Numbered from the stretch's first letter, positions 1 to 10,575 are shown. The stretch is 64,000 nucleotides of DNA from Falsochrobactrum tianjinense (GCF_019100495.1 NZ_JAHRVA010000008.1:110506-174505); one strand, 5' to 3'. The notes: generated by a model not told the origin, from the letters alone. Numbers and translations: made by a program.

Positions 1-3000
1 TTTCGAAGCTCGCGGTGGTGTTGAGCGTGCCGCCATTGAGACTGACTTCCCCGCTCGCTTCGCCCAGATTGGCATCGGAGGAGACCGCAAGCGTGCCGCC
101 GTTGACAGCCGTACCGCCGGTATAGCTGTTGGCTCCGGTCAGCACGAGTGTGCCGAGATCGGTTTTGACGAGCTGTGTCGATCCGGTCAGTTGCGACGAA
201 ATCGTCGCCGTGAAACCGGCACCGTCGGTTGTGCCGTCGCCTACACGGATTGTCGAGGTCGTTCCGCCGGTCAGGGCAAGATCATCACCCTCAATGACAT
301 AGCCGTCACTTGCGAACTGCATGCCGGAAGCCGTCACATTACCAAGGCTGTTATCGACCGTTACCATACCGGCTTTCCCCGCGAAGATCGCGAAGGAGGA
401 ATCGGAATATGGCGCGTTGATGGTGCCGGTGCTGTCGGTCCAGTTTTCATTACCGATGGAGCTCTGCCACAGGCCGTCGCCGCCATCCACAACACCATTG
501 TTTTTGGGGCCGGCATTGCCATCCCAATAATTCAGGGACAGCCCGTCGGTGGTCACCAGATTGACCTGATTGGCAATCGAGGTCTGCACATAGGCGCCGG
601 AGGAAGGTATGCTGCCGATGGACAATCCGTTGTCGGTCAGCGCGCCGTCATAGCTGAACACGCGATAGACGCCCGGTCCGAAAGAACCGCCCGGTGTGAC
701 CGAGACATTGATCGTGCCATCAAGAACCAGATTGCCGCCCACCGTCGTCAGGTCGTTCAGCGATCCGCCAACTTCATTGGCCGAACCAAAGCTGTAATTC
801 AGGATCGAACCGCTGCTGAGGCTGAGATCGCCGAGAATGGAAAGCGTACCCGGCGTACCATCGGCATCGCCCGGATTGAGCGTTCCGCCATCTGAAATCG
901 TCACGTTGCCGCCGATAATGCCCTTGCCGCCCAGCGACGCCCCGCTCAGAACCGAGGTCGCGCCGTTTGCTGCCGTCTGGTCGCCATTGACGAACAGCCC
1001 ACCGGCAGAAACTGTAGTATCACCGCTGTAGCTGTTGGTGCCGGTGAGGATCAGCGCGCCATTGCCGCCCTTGGTCAGGGCACCCATTCCGCTGATCAGT
1101 CCGGACAACGTCAGTTCGGCATCGGTCTGGAACGAGCCGCCGCCTGCGAGCAGGCCTGCATCGCGTGTGGAAGACATTGCTGCTGTGTTGCGCAAGGTGC
1201 CGCTGTCGAAAGTCAGTTGCCCCGACAGAGCACCAAGATTGCTGTCATTCGAGATTTGAACCGTACCGCCATGGATCGCCGTACCGCCGCTATAGCTGTT
1301 GGCGCCGTCCAGCACCAATGTGCCCAGATCGGTCTTCACCAACTGGCTGTTGCCCGTCAGATCGGAAGCGATCGTCGCCACATAACCCGCACCGGGCATT
1401 GTGCCGTCGCCGACGCGGATCGTCGCCTGCGGGCCGTTCAGAGCGATGCTGTCGCCCTCGACCAGATAGCCGTCGGTAGCGAACTGCATTCCGGCAACCG
1501 TGATGGCGCCTGCACCGGCATCGACAGTGACATTACCCGCCTTGCCGCCGAAGACAGCAAAGCTGCCATTATCGAATGTGCCGTTCAGGTCGCCGGTCGA
1601 ACCTGTCCAGTTCGCAGATCCACCCAGTTGCCAGACACCATCGCCGCCGTTCACCGCATCGTTATGATGAAGCGATGCGTCCGCACCGTCCCAGAAGTTC
1701 AGCAGCAGACCGCTCGTGCTGACGAGATTGACTTGATTGGCAATGGCCGTCTGCACCGCATGATCAGGCGATGCGCTGACAAGCCCGCCATCGGTCAGCG
1801 CGCCGTCATAGCTGATGACACGATAAATACCGGGTCCGAAATTACCGCCGGGTGCCTCGGTCACATCGATGATGCCGTCCAGGAGCAGATCGCCGTGAAC
1901 AACCGTCAGGTCGTTATAGGCACCGCCGATGACGCCCGCCTGACCGAAATTGTAAGCCAGCGTTGCATTGGGCGCGATCGTGAGGTCGCCATTGATGGTC
2001 AGAGTGCCGGGCGTTACACTCAAATCACCGGGGTTGAGTGTTGCCAGCGCGCCAAGTGTGACATTGCCGCCGATAGTCCCCACGCCGCCAAGCGAAGCGC
2101 TGCTGGCCACGGTCACTTCTCCGGTCGCCAGCGACTGGTCGCCATTGATGTAAAGCGCCCCGCCGTTAACCGTCGTCTGACCGGCATAGGTGTTGTCCGC
2201 CGTCAGGATGACCGTGCCTGGTCCCTTCTGTTCAAGCGTTCCCGAACCCGAGATCAGTCCGTCAAAATTGACTGTATCAGACCGGTTGAAGGCCAGAGCG
2301 TCGTTATTGGTAACATCACCGATAATGAAGCCGCTCGTGCCGCCATTACCAAGCTGCAACGTGCCTGCCGAAATAGTCGTGCCGCCGGAATAGCTCGTAT
2401 CAGCAGTGAGGACGAGTGCGCCCGCTCCCGTTTTGGTCAGACTGCCTGCGCCGGAAATCATGCCCTGCCACGACAGATCTCCATCCGTCTTGAATGTGCC
2501 GCCAGAGGCATTCAGTACGGCATCGCGGCTGGAGGCGAAGCCTGCCGTATTGTTCAACGTGCCGCCATTGAAGGTCACAGCGCCGTTGGCTTGGCCCAGA
2601 TTCTGGTCTGCCGAGACCGCAACAGTCCCACCATTGATTGCTGTGCCGCCGGCATAGCTATTCACACCCGCAAGCGTCAGTGTTCCGCCACCCGTCTTGG
2701 TCAGACTGCCCGTACCGCTGACGATACCGTTCAGCGTCAGATCGGCAAGCGTATCGAATGTGCCGCCGCCCGCATCCAAAGCTGTAAGACGCCCCGAAAC
2801 GATCGCTCCGGTGTTGCGTAATGTACCGCCATTAAGAGACAGGTTACCGCTCGCAAGCCCCAGATTGGAGTCGGCTGAGATCTGTATTGTGCCGCCATTG
2901 ATTGCCGTGCCGCCGCTATAGCTGTTGATGCCGCCCAGAACCAGGGTTCCCTGGTCTGTTTTCTCAAGCACGGAAGTTCCGGTGAGATTGGAAGTGATGG

Positions 3001-6000
3001 TTGCAACATAGCTTGCGCCTGCTTGCGTCCCATCACCGACGCGGATGATCGCATCCGGACCAACCAGTTCTATGTCGCTGCCCTGCACAATGTAACCGCC
3101 GGTCGCAAACTGCATGCCGGTGGCCTGCACCTGTCCGGCACTGTTGTCGACAATGACTGTACCGGAAGTACCGGCAAAGATCGCAAAGCTGCCATTGTCG
3201 AAAGGTGCGTTGAATGTACCGGTTTCATCCGTCCAGTTCCGGCCACCGGCGGCAAACCATGTGCCGTTGCCGCCATTGACCACGCCATTGCCGTGCGGAC
3301 CGGCGTCGCCGTCCCAGTAGCTCAGCGCCATTCCCGCCGAATTGACCAGATTGACCTGATTGTTGACGGAGGTCTGCAACGAGTAATCCGGCGAAGTCAG
3401 GTTCAGGCCGTTATCAGTCAGGCTACCGTCATAGCTGATGACACGATAGATACCGGGACCAAAATTACCGCCCGGCGTCTGCGTAACATTCAATGTACCG
3501 TCGAGGGTCAGATCGCCCCCGACAACCAGATGATCGTTGAGCGGCCCGCCGACAATGTCGGCTTCACCGAAGTTGAAGTTGAGGCTGGAGCCGGAGGAAA
3601 GCACCAGATCGCCATTGATGGTCAGTGTGCCCGGCGCGCTTCCCGCCTCGCCGGGATTGATCGCACCGCCATCGGCAACCATGACGTTGCCGCCGACAGT
3701 CCCCGTACCGCCAAGGGCAGCGCCGTTTGCAACCGATGTCTGCCCTGTGGCGGCAGACTGATTGCCGTTCACCAGCAGCGTGCCGCCCAGAATATTTGTC
3801 GCGCCCGCATAGCTGTTATTGCCGGTCAGGGCCGTTGTGCCGGTGCCAAGCTTGTTCACGCCGCCGCTGCCGGAAATCGTTCCGGAGAAGCCGTAATCAT
3901 TGTCGAGATTGAACGCCAGCGTGCCGTTGTTGAGTACGTCCCCGCCGAGTGAACCGGCCATGGCACCGCTGCCGATCTGTAGCGTACCTGCATCGATCAT
4001 GGTGCCTGCGCTGTAGCCGTGTGCGCCGGTCAGGGTCAGTGTTCCCGTGCCCAGCTTGTCGAGGCTCTCGAAATTAGTGACATTTGCTCCGTCAAGCGTG
4101 CGTCCTGCCGTGGTATCGACCTTCAGCGTATCTCCGCGACCGGTCTCTCCGCCCGTACCCGCATCGACACCGCCGCCATCGAAGACGGCGCTGTCATTGA
4201 GTACCAGCGTGTCGTTGCCCGCACCGAGCTGCAGATTGCCTGCGCCGGTGTCGAGTGTGCCGCTGACATTGATTGTGTCATCGCCTGCGCCGAGATATCC
4301 GTTGGCGCGCAGCGTTCCGCCAGCATTGACATTGATCGTGCTGGACCCGGCATCACCCGTGAAGACTGCCGTGCCGCCGGACGCTGTTTCGACCGTGCCG
4401 TTCACCGTGAGGGTGGAATTGCCATTCATGGCAATCGTCGGCGTGTCAAGGCTGCCATCCACCTGCAGCGTTCCGTTATCCACGCTGGTAGCGCCGATGC
4501 TGTTACCCGAGGCAGTCAGCACTGTGGTTCCGCTGCCGATCTGCGCCAGGCTGCCCGGACCGCTCAATGTGCCCGTGAAATCGAAAGTGTCGCTGCGGTT
4601 GATCGACAATGTTGAGGTCGGTGCAAAGACGATGATATTGCCTGCACCGGCATTGCCGGAGGTGCCGCCATTGCCGATCATCAGATTACCGTCATTGATG
4701 ACGGTGTTGCCGGTATAGCTGTTATTGCCGGTCAATACCCATGTGCCGCTGTCATTTTTGGCCAGCGTGGTCTTGCCGGTTCCGTTGTCAGCGATGGTTC
4801 CGCCAAGAGTGTTGAAATCGGTGTTGGTTCCGCCAAGCGCGATGGTGCGTGCAGTATTGTTGCCCGACAGCGTTACTGCCGAAGTATTGTTGAAAACGAG
4901 CGCGCCTGTGCCGGAGGATTCGATAAAAGTCGTTCCGGCTGCCAGTGTGAAGAGCCGGTCCGTAGTGTCGCCGCTGCCGTTATAACGCAGCGTTGAACCG
5001 TTTCCGATCACGAGATTGCCCGCGGCCAGTGAAGATGCGCCGATGCTGCTGGCTTCGCCGCCATTGGACATTTTGTCGACAACCAGAACACCGCCGTTGA
5101 TATTGGTTCTGCCGGTATAGGTGCTGTCAGGATTGGACAATACCCAGGTGCCTGTGCTCGCCTTGTTAAGCGATGTCACGCCGGTACCATTGTTCGTAAG
5201 CTGGGCAGCAAGCGTATTATTGCCGGTGTTTGTGCCGGTCAGGGTCAATGTCTGCGCGGTATTTGAACCACTGAATGTTACCGGCGCATTGCTGGCAAAA
5301 CTGATCGCACCCGTGCCGGAGGCATCGAGCACATTACCGCCGGAAGCTCCCAGCGTGAACCGGCGATCCGTGCTGTCGCCTGACCCTATGTAGCGTAATG
5401 TCCCGCCATTGATAACGAGATTGCCGGCATCCGCGCTCGAAGCGCCGATCGAACTGTTCACGCCGCCATTGTTCAGATGAGTGACAGCCAGCACACCGCC
5501 ATTGATTGTGGTCGGCCCGTCATAACTGCTGGTGGCCCCTGAAAGAGTCTGGATACCTGTACCAGCCTTGATTAGTGAACCGCTGCCCGAAATCGCACCG
5601 CTATAGGTCTGATTTGAACCATAAGTGATCGTCAGTGCGGCTCCGCCCAATGTAATTTCACCAGGTGTGCTGCTGCCGCCCTGTCCGATATAGAGCACAT
5701 TGTTGTTGAAACCGGCCAGATCAACAATTGCGCCGGCATTATCCATCCGCAATCCGCTGTCGCCAAATGCGGCAGTGGATCCCGCACGCAAGGTTCCTTC
5801 GAGTGCAAACGTATGCCCGGTATAGCTATTGGCCCCTTCAAGAACCAGCGTTCCGGCACCCCGTTTTCTGAAACTGGCATTGCCGACGACTGCCCCCTCA
5901 AAGCCCAGCGTCGTTGTAGCTTCGGTCACAAAAATATCGCTTGTCCCGCCCACAGTGAGGCCGCGGTCGACGCTCACGCTGGTGCCTGTGTACTGGAGCG

Positions 6001-9000
6001 CTCCATTGGAAATGACAAGATTGGCTGAATCTGCGGTAGAGGCACCGATGCCGCTGGCCTGTCCGCCGTCAGCAAGACAATTTGTGCTCAGTATGCCCTT
6101 GATCGTCGTTGCGCCCGTATAGTCATTATTACAGCCGGATATGGTCAAAGTGTAGCTGCCAGTGCGCGTCAGGCCACCGGTACCGCTGATCGTACCGCTG
6201 AAGTTCCCCCCGGCGGCAACCTCAAGTGTTGCCGAACCAAGCTCGACCGCGCCGGCGCCAAAGAGACCGCCGACCGTGTTATCATAATCGTTGAGATTCA
6301 GACGCGCTCCGGCGTCGACCGTCATCGGTCCTGTGCCGAAGGCAGTCGTCGAACCGGCTTGCAACTCTCCCGCACTGACGATCGTGTCGCCCGTATAGCT
6401 GTTGTTGCCCGAGAGCAGCAGCGTTCCTGCTCCATATTTGCGCAGGCCGCCGTCTCCGACAACATCTCCGCTGAAACCGAGCGTCGTGCCAATGTCGGCA
6501 ACATCGATGCCGCCCGCCGGTGTTTGCAGCGTAAAGCCGCGGTCAACACTTACACTGCTGCCTGTATATTGCAGTGTGCCGGAATTGCTCAGAACCAGAT
6601 TGGCGGAGTCGCTTGACGAGGCGCCGATACCGCTGGCAAGTCCGCCATCGGCGAGCGTATTGACAGAAAGCGTACCGCCGGCAACAGTCGTTGCACCGAT
6701 ATAGTCGTTGCCGCCATTGGCAAGCGTCAGCGTGCCGGCACCTGTTTTCGTCAGCCCGCCATCGTCGGGGCTGGTTACTTTACCGGTGAATGTCAGGTTG
6801 GTCGAGGTATTGGCAACATCGATGGCAGCACTCGTTGCGCCGCCATTCACGACAGTAAATCCACGATCCGTAATGGTAGAGCCGCCCGTATATTGAAGCG
6901 TGCCGCTTTCCAGAACGAGATTCGCCGAGTCGCTGCTCGAAGCGCCGATGGCACTTGCGCTTCCGCCATTCCCGATGCTGTTGACGGATAAAGTGCCCTG
7001 ACTGACGATCGTTGCACCGCTATAGGTGTTGGAGCCTGACAGAGTTGCGAGGCCGGTGCCGCCCTTGGTGACACCGATCGCACCGCCATTGTCCACGATC
7101 TGGGATCCAATGGTGAAATTGCCGGTGCTGTTTTGATGAATACCGACGACACCGCCGCCGGAACTCCCTGTCAGCATCCCACCCGTTATCGTCTGGTCAT
7201 TCTTGCCGACACTCGGAGCAACGATAATGGTGCCGTCCACCCCAAGGGTTTGCCCGCCTGCAACCGTTACTGTGGAGGGTTTGCCAACCGTATAGCGCAA
7301 GCCACCAAGCTGAACGGTTGAGCCGACAGTTCCGAAAAAGCCGTCGACATCGGTAATATACTCTCCGTTCTGCCAGTTACCGGCATCGTCCTTGTCGGTA
7401 TAATCCGCCTCGGTGAAAGCCACGATATTGCCGCCAACCACTTTGGCATAGTCGGTTCCGTTGACCGTCGCCCAGCCGCCAAGCACAGTGCTGGTTGTGG
7501 TGATGTTTCCGGTCGTAGGCAGGATAAAACTCACAATCCCGCCTGAATGAGTTACGGCCCCCAGATTGACGGTAAGGCTGCCCCCTGTACCCGAGGTCGC
7601 GCTGATCGTATTGCTGCCGGCTGTAACGCTCAGCCCATTGAAAGTCTGTTCATTGGCTGCCCCGGCACCACCTGTAATGCTGAGCCTGCCGCCAGCCATA
7701 TTCAGGGCCGAAGCATTTGAAATAATATTGGAACCAGGTGCACCCGCAGCGGCGAAATCAAGCGCAAGCTCACCGCCGCCAATGATGGTGCTGCCCGTAT
7801 AGGTGTTTGTGCCGCTCAGCGTCAGCTTGCCCGTACCAAGCTTCTCCAGACCGCCGCTACCGCTGATGCTTCCAGCAAAGCTCGTGCTGATGGTGCCATT
7901 GTTCGTCAGCTTGCCGCTGCCAAGTGCAACATTGCCACCAGTACCGGCCAGCGTCGGCGCAACGAGATCGTAACTGTTAAGATCGAGCGTACCGCCATTG
8001 ACCGTAACGCCCGTTAGCACGCCAAAAGCAGCGGCGTTGCCAGCCCTCAGCGTGCCGCTATTGACAATCACAGCACCTTCGCGCGTGTTGGCAGCGCCGA
8101 GCGCCCAAGTGCCGGCGCCATCGCTTATGAGGTCGCCCTTGCCGCTGATAACGCCGGAAAGCGTGTTTACCCCGGCAAAGCTGCCACCGAGCGTAAAACT
8201 GTTATTGCTGGCGAGCGGATCGAGATTGACCCCACCGGAAAGTGTCAGGGCGCCACTGCCATCGTTGAGAATATTTCCCGATGCAATCGTCCACTGACGA
8301 TTACTGTTCCCGCCGGTGCCAGTGTAGCTCAGCGTACCCTTATTCGAAATAGAGATGGGATCGGTACCCGCGCCGAGAGAGCTTGCAGTCCCCGCGTCCG
8401 CAAGCACCGAAGCGCGAACAGTGATGGTACTGATCTCGGATGTGCCAGTATAGGAATTGACGCCACCCAAGGTAATCGTCCGGCCAGTCTTCCCGCTGAA
8501 GTCGTACTTATCTCCGCTGAGCGTGCCCAGAAGCTCTATATCCGCATCTTCCGCGAAAAAACCGCTGGCGCCCGAAGTGAGGACATCGCCGGTTATCGAC
8601 AGCGTTCCCGTACCCCGGTTACGGATGAGCGCCGCTCCCCCATACAGTTCCCAGTTGCGGTTGGAGCTGTCGCCGTCACCGAGATAGATGACATTGTCGG
8701 AATATTGGCTCGACTGGGCGAATATGATCGTGCCGTCGCTAACCGTCACCGGCGCTCCGAGGGAGCTTGCTTCACCGAGATTGCCGATTGACGTGAAATA
8801 GCTGCTGCCGGTGCCGTTGACACCGTTGAAGGTCGTGATGCCGGTATAGGTGCTGGCATCGTTGCTCATCGTGACGCCGACACCCACTGAGACTTGACCA
8901 TTGCCCGTAACAAGCGCGGACCCTGCACCAGCGCCAGCCAGATTCAGCTTGCCGCCATCCCCGATATTAACTGTTCGGTTCGTATTCGCACCCGATATCG

Positions 9001-9628
9001 TCAACCCGACCGATGCACCAGCTGCCGTGACGATATTATTGCCAGCCGCACCCAAAGCGGCATCACTCCCCACATTGAGTGTACCTGCGTCGAGATTTAT
9101 TCCGCCGGTGAATGTGTTGATGCCATTCAATGCCAGTATGCCACCTCCGGCTTTGGTCAAGCCGGATGTACCCGCGATCACAGAATTAATGGTACTCGTT
9201 CCAGTGCTGACCGTGACCGTCGGCATCACACCGCCCAGCGTTAGCGTACCGCCGCTCAGCGTATAGCCGTTCGTATTAAATGCGAGGCCATTGGCCGTGA
9301 TCGGCGAGCCCAGTGTTACTGTGCCAGCCGTACCGCCAAAAATCGCGATGTCTAGTCCAGCATTGTTCCACGCAGTATAGGGGCCGCTGACCCCGTCCGC
9401 ATTCGGGCTCCAGAAAGACGATGTCAGATTCCAGGTACCCGTACCGCCGGATCCGGGAGACGTCTGATTGGCATCCCAGTACTGATCAGCAGCCGCAGCC
9501 GGATAAAGCATAAGCCCGGCCAGCAAAGCCCCTGGGAGAGTGCTCGCACGCACCGCACGCGCAAAAACGGAAACAACCTGTCCAATATAGGGCGCATAGC
9601 TGGCGACCTCGCCCTTGTACTTCGTCAT
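1..9628 (-). CDS. giant autotransporter-type surface protein, N-terminal part (truncated by window edge)
   Basis: The reading frame is open from an ATG at 9626-9628 to the left edge, so at least 3,209 codons are present. The first 47 residues look like an extended Sec signal: a long polar N-region, a hydrophobic stretch around residues 31-43, then PAAAA before DQYWDAN. The rest is repetitive Gly/Thr/Asn-rich sequence with recurring blocks of the type LTGANTYTGGTTI followed by GTL. This is the signature of autotransporter-associated beta-strand repeats, which form a beta-helix passenger. Longer modules also recur (see the repeat entry). The C-terminal beta-barrel is not visible and would lie to the left. 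Known Brucella proteins of this architecture (the Bma family) are adhesins; assigning this one to a particular family member is not possible here. The family call is firm, the adhesin role is inferred. Confidence 0.85.
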   Translation of the reverse strand, partial: MTKYKGEVASYAPYIGQVVSVFARAVRASTLPGALLAGLMLYPAAAADQYWDANQTSPGSGGTGTWNLTSSFWSPNADGVSGPYTAWNNAGLDIAIFGGTAGTVTLGSPITANGLAFNTNGYTLSGGTLTLGGVMPTVTVSTGTSTINSVIAGTSGLTKAGGGILALNGINTFTGGINLDAGTLNVGSDAALGAAGNNIVTAAGASVGLTISGANTNRTVNIGDGGKLNLAGAGAGSALVTGNGQVSVGVGVTMSNDASTYTGITTFNGVNGTGSSYFTSIGNLGEASSLGAPVTVSDGTIIFAQSSQYSDNVIYLGDGDSSNRNWELYGGAALIRNRGTGTLSITGDVLTSGASGFFAEDADIELLGTLSGDKYDFSGKTGRTITLGGVNSYTGTSEISTITVRASVLADAGTASSLGAGTDPISISNKGTLSYTGTGGNSNRQWTIASGNILNDGSGALTLSGGVNLDPLASNNSFTLGGSFAGVNTLSGVISGKGDLISDGAGTWALGAANTREGAVIVNSGTLRAGNAAAFGVLTGVTVNGGTLDLNSYDLVAPTLAGTGGNVALGSGKLTNNGTISTSFAGSISGSGGLEKLGTGKLTLSGTNTYTGSTIIGGGELALDFAAAGAPGSNIISNASALNMAGGRLSITGGAGAANEQTFNGLSVTAGSNTISATSGTGGSLTVNLGAVTHSGGIVSFILPTTGNITTTSTVLGGWATVNGTDYAKVVGGNIVAFTEADYTDKDDAGNWQNGEYITDVDGFFGTVGSTVQLGGLRYTVGKPSTVTVAGGQTLGVDGTIIVAPSVGKNDQTITGGMLTGSSGGGVVGIHQNSTGNFTIGSQIVDNGGAIGVTKGGTGLATLSGSNTYSGATIVSQGTLSVNSIGNGGSASAIGASSSDSANLVLESGTLQYTGGSTITDRGFTVVNGGATSAAIDVANTSTNLTFTGKVTSPDDGGLTKTGAGTLTLANGGNDYIGATTVAGGTLSVNTLADGGLASGIGASSSDSANLVLSNSGTLQYTGSSVSVDRGFTLQTPAGGIDVADIGTTLGFSGDVVGDGGLRKYGAGTLLLSGNNSYTGDTIVSAGELQAGSTTAFGTGPMTVDAGARLNLNDYDNTVGGLFGAGAVELGSATLEVAAGGNFSGTISGTGGLTRTGSYTLTISGCNNDYTGATTIKGILSTNCLADGGQASGIGASTADSANLVISNGALQYTGTSVSVDRGLTVGGTSDIFVTEATTTLGFEGAVVGNASFRKRGAGTLVLEGANSYTGHTFALEGTLRAGSTAAFGDSGLRMDNAGAIVDLAGFNNNVLYIGQGGSSTPGEITLGGAALTITYGSNQTYSGAISGSGSLIKAGTGIQTLSGATSSYDGPTTINGGVLAVTHLNNGGVNSSIGASSADAGNLVINGGTLRYIGSGDSTDRRFTLGASGGNVLDASGTGAISFASNAPVTFSGSNTAQTLTLTGTNTGNNTLAAQLTNNGTGVTSLNKASTGTWVLSNPDSTYTGRTNINGGVLVVDKMSNGGEASSIGASSLAAGNLVIGNGSTLRYNGSGDTTDRLFTLAAGTTFIESSGTGALVFNNTSAVTLSGNNTARTIALGGTNTDFNTLGGTIADNGTGKTTLAKNDSGTWVLTGNNSYTGNTVINDGNLMIGNGGTSGNAGAGNIIVFAPTSTLSINRSDTFDFTGTLSGPGSLAQIGSGTTVLTASGNSIGATSVDNGTLQVDGSLDTPTIAMNGNSTLTVNGTVETASGGTAVFTGDAGSSTINVNAGGTLRANGYLGAGDDTINVSGTLDTGAGNLQLGAGNDTLVLNDSAVFDGGGVDAGTGGETGRGDTLKVDTTAGRTLDGANVTNFESLDKLGTGTLTLTGAHGYSAGTMIDAGTLQIGSGAMAGSLGGDVLNNGTLAFNLDNDYGFSGTISGSGGVNKLGTGTTALTGNNSYAGATNILGGTLLVNGNQSAATGQTSVANGAALGGTGTVGGNVMVADGGAINPGEAGSAPGTLTINGDLVLSSGSSLNFNFGEADIVGGPLNDHLVVGGDLTLDGTLNVTQTPGGNFGPGIYRVISYDGSLTDNGLNLTSPDYSLQTSVNNQVNLVNSAGMALSYWDGDAGPHGNGVVNGGNGTWFAAGGRNWTDETGTFNAPFDNGSFAIFAGTSGTVIVDNSAGQVQATGMQFATGGYIVQGSDIELVGPDAIIRVGDGTQAGASYVATITSNLTGTSVLEKTDQGTLVLGGINSYSGGTAINGGTIQISADSNLGLASGNLSLNGGTLRNTGAIVSGRLTALDAGGGTFDTLADLTLNGIVSGTGSLTKTGGGTLTLAGVNSYAGGTAINGGTVAVSADQNLGQANGAVTFNGGTLNNTAGFASSRDAVLNASGGTFKTDGDLSWQGMISGAGSLTKTGAGALVLTADTSYSGGTTISAGTLQLGNGGTSGFIIGDVTNNDALAFNRSDTVNFDGLISGSGTLEQKGPGTVILTADNTYAGQTTVNGGALYINGDQSLATGEVTVASSASLGGVGTIGGNVTLGALATLNPGDLSVTPGTLTINGDLTIAPNATLAYNFGQAGVIGGAYNDLTVVHGDLLLDGIIDVTEAPGGNFGPGIYRVISYDGALTDGGLVSASPDHAVQTAIANQVNLVSTSGLLLNFWDGADASLHHNDAVNGGDGVWQLGGSANWTGSTGDLNGTFDNGSFAVFGGKAGNVTVDAGAGAITVAGMQFATDGYLVEGDSIALNGPQATIRVGDGTMPGAGYVATIASDLTGNSQLVKTDLGTLVLDGANSYSGGTAIHGGTVQISNDSNLGALSGQLTFDSGTLRNTAAMSSTRDAGLLAGGGSFQTDAELTLSGLISGMGALTKGGNGALILTGTNSYSGDTTVSAGGLFVNGDQTAANGATSVLSGASLGGKGIIGGNVTISDGGTLNPGDADGTPGTLSILGDLSLSSGSILNYSFGSANEVGGSLNDLTTVGGNLVLDGTINVSVTPGGSFGPGVYRVFSYDGALTDNGLSIGSIPSSGAYVQTSIANQVNLVTTDGLSLNYWDGNAGPKNNGVVDGGDGLWQSSIGNENWTDSTGTINAPYSDSSFAIFAGKAGMVTVDNSLGNVTASGMQFASDGYVIEGDDLALTGGTTSTIRVGDGTTDGAGFTATISSQLTGSTQLVKTDLGTLVLTGANSYTGGTAVNGGTLAVSSDANLGEASGEVSLNGGTLNTTASFE
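190..3335 (-). repeat. three long-period modules inside the giant autotransporter
   Basis: Three blocks at about 2970-3335, 1330-1715 and 190-560 encode the same order of motifs: a (Y/F)WDG segment, NGG(N/D)G(T/L)W, NWT, SFA(I/V)F, VTVDN-like, GMQFA, IRVGDGT, then beta-strand repeats. Spacing of the WDG segments is about 1.6 kb and then 1.2 kb, so the modules differ in the number of short repeats they contain. The same motif order occurs in the second autotransporter near 63500 and 61550, which indicates shared ancestry or exchange between the two genes. Confidence 0.7.
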
Positions 9629-10332
9629 GCGCCCACCCCGCAGCAAGCACAGGAAAGCTCGCGCATGTGGCTGTGTTGTTCTACTTATTCTCTGAGCAAC
9701 GGGATGATATCCACGCCAGTTCGACCGCTTTTTTGTCGGTGACATTATTTCTCTCCCGCGCTGCTAATTGCTTCAATAAACTCACCTGCGGTCGTCACAT
9801 AATAACTGGCGGCACGCGCAGTGTTCATTGGGCTAAAAGAAAAAACACCTGCATACAGGAGCGTCCCAAAAGACTCCCCTGGACGCAATTTTCGAGCCAG
9901 AGTAATAGTCGAGTTAATGCGCCTTCTGGTTACGGGAATCGACATAATCGAGAAGGTCCTTTGTTCTGGCAGGTGTGTTTATGGTCTCAATAACAAAGAT
10001 AATAATTTTTGCACAGTGTAAATAAGCTTTATGAAAAATTAGATAATACTTAATAGTTGCTTTAGTTAAAGCTAATATACTTATGGTTGTATAATGCCTG
10101 TGCAAGCAGTACGGTGCTTTTATATTTCAAGCTTTCGCGCACTACTAAAGGTTGAGGTTTCTGGCGTACTTAAAGACTGGAGCGATGAGCAACCATCGTC
10201 GACTGGTGGATCGCAACAGTTTGCGTTCTCGGTATTGATTTTTACTGATGGGTTGGAAGCTCGCTCTCACGAGCGTGTCGCAGAATGCCGTGATGGTGAT
10301 GCTTTACGTCATCAATAGAGGAGGAGGCATCC
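9629..10332. promoter_or_regulatory. upstream region of the giant autotransporter, AT-rich core
   Basis: About 700 bases separate the autotransporter start from the next plausible gene. No convincing coding region is seen on either strand; the short open frames here lack a good ribosome site or recognisable protein character. A stretch at about 9985-10095 is markedly AT-rich and full of TA steps, in contrast to the GC-rich surroundings. It probably carries the autotransporter promoter. AT-rich tracts of this kind are typical targets of H-NS-like silencers such as MucR in Brucella; that link is inference only. Confidence 0.35.
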
Positions 10333-10336
10333 ATGG

Positions 10337-10480
10337 ATGAAGTTATCATCGTTGGCGTCGCTGCCACTGTGTGTGATTGCAATGGAGCTTGTGATCGAAG
10401 GCAGGGAAGCGCTTGCGCGTCGGCATCAGGCTGATATTGGCAATGAGGCCGTATGTATCCGAACTCACGCATTTTCGTGA
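10337..10480 (+). CDS. possible small protein, 47 aa
   Basis: An ATG at 10337 lies 9 bases after a strong ribosome site (GAGGAGG, 10321-10327). The peptide begins MKLSSLASLPLCVIAMELVI, which resembles a short signal or membrane-anchoring segment, followed by a charged part and a stop at 10478. A second ATG four bases upstream (10333) opens a different 33-codon frame that is rich in Cys and Ala and looks less protein-like. No family is recognised. The ribosome site is the main support, so this is a tentative call. Confidence 0.3.
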   Translation: MKLSSLASLPLCVIAMELVIEGREALARRHQADIGNEAVCIRTHAFS

Positions 10481-10575
10481 TTGCAAATTGCTGACAAAAG
10501 TTCCTTAGATGAACGCTACAAGCAAGAGGCATTCTGTAAGATGCTTCTTAAATCATTGTTCTTCTTTAAGAAAAC

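Noticed and set aside
1217..2821. 534-codon open frame on the plus strand
   Set aside because: It lies antisense to the repetitive autotransporter frame. The translated sequence has no domain pattern and is low-complexity, as expected for a shadow of repeated GC-rich coding DNA. The same applies to other plus-strand frames across 191-9266 and 59243-63982.
1..9628. CRISPR-like repeated units
   Set aside because: Repeats are translated beta-strand units of variable length with degenerate sequence, not identical repeats with unique spacers, and no cas genes are present.
10242..10532. 96-codon minus-strand frame overlapping the small-protein candidate
   Set aside because: No ribosome site and a His/Ser-rich, non-protein-like composition.
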